DNA of 64,000 nt from Haliclystus octoradiatus (lineage: Eukaryota; Cnidaria; Staurozoa; Stauromedusae; Haliclystidae): assembly GCA_916610825.1 (NCBI GenBank), contig OU744450.1, forward strand, positions 22,071,338 to 22,135,337, in the 5' to 3' direction. This document shows positions 63,481 through 64,000 of the stretch, one piece after another (positions within the stretch are counted from its first letter, which is position 1; every line of letters begins with the position of its first letter). The notes under the pieces were generated by a model, which had not been told where the DNA came from, did no database searches, and saw nothing but the letters and a program-made list of their open reading frames with translations. The translations under genes and the position numbers were made by a program.

Positions 63481-63713
63481 GTAAGCTTCAGCACTCAGTA
63501 GGAGACAGGGTAGTGGTTTCACTGGCTTAGTGGACTAGTGAGCGAGAGTGAGTGAGCAGCACGGCAATCGCAGTAGGCCTATCAGATGTTCTTTCATCCG
63601 CGGAGAAAGCAAAAATCTGTTGAAGCGCCATCGGACGCTGGTGAACAATTTGTTGCCGCCCCCGAGATCTAGTTGAAAAGGTCCCTTCTTTGCAAACTGG
63701 CCACATGGGTCCA

Positions 63714-63740
63714 GAGAGAGAGAGAGAGAGAGAGAGAGAG
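63714..63740. repeat. GA microsatellite
   Basis: Run of about 13 AG units. The preceding 63605-63710 resembles 13045-13145 (CTTCTTTGCAAACTGGC versus CTTCTCTGCAAACTGGC), so both may end the same dispersed element. Confidence 0.85.
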
Positions 63741-64000
63741 TGTTTTCTATCAGGGTTCAGGGCTACAAAATTATCAAATTATTTGGGATAAATTTTGTTA
63801 GCAGTTTGTTTACATTGATAAGAAGAACTCTTATATTCAATTTCAAAGTAATTCAACAAAAAAATCAAGTAAATCAGAAAGATTTGAAGAACTGTGATCC
63901 ACTTACCACATTCCGCCATCTTCCCTATTCAGACAAGAACAAGATGAAATATCTGTGAATTTTAGTTGAAATGAGTAAGATCATTGCCAATGTTTTCTTT

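Overview
The window is AT-rich metazoan nuclear DNA. Genes are split by GT-AG introns, long introns are full of transposon relics, and there are no operons or ribosome-binding sites. Many relics carry the palindrome TAGGCCTA. Together with the gene content this suggests a marine invertebrate, but I cannot name the species or phylum from sequence alone.

Left part (about 0.9-39 kb): three conserved single-copy genes, reconstructed exon by exon with splice phases that close. A neuronal calcium sensor (NCS1/frequenin, minus strand, 8 coding exons, 11056 down to 913) stands head-to-head with WDR5 (plus strand, 13 coding exons, 12657-27571). The 1.6 kb between them carries a perfect NRF-1-type motif. 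Tail-to-tail with WDR5 lies SURF2 (minus strand, four clear coding exons, 38893 down to 30475). The human orthologues all lie on 9q34, so the trio looks like preserved ancestral linkage. Introns hold many short inverted-repeat elements with TA target duplications, a tRNA-derived SINE, a 955-bp element with 64-bp ends, a 1.17-kb foldback element, and an LTR retroelement with a second LTR retroelement nested inside it on the opposite strand.

Middle (39-45 kb): LINE fragments, a cysteine-rich coding relic, a 45-bp palindromic insertion, and a small two-exon gene for a 75-residue secreted acidic peptide (42748-44012).

Right part (45-64 kb): a tandem family of three secreted repeat-protein genes that I do not recognise. 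Gene A (19 repeats of 48 aa, one of 53), gene B (9 repeats of 53 aa plus one divergent) and gene C (8 repeats of 15 aa, nonsense-truncated) share a signal peptide and promoter. A and B also share a phase-1 intron and an acidic last exon. Repeats alternate an Asp/Glu-rich block with an Arg-rich block. In gene A an 11-residue segment lies between two Arg-Arg-Arg sites in every repeat, as in multi-copy peptide precursors. All three paralogues keep an in-frame stop and AATAAA just inside the intron, suggesting alternative last exons. This family is the best candidate for undescribed biology here. LINE relics, satellites and a 31-bp palindromic insertion with a clean empty site in the paralogue fill the spaces.
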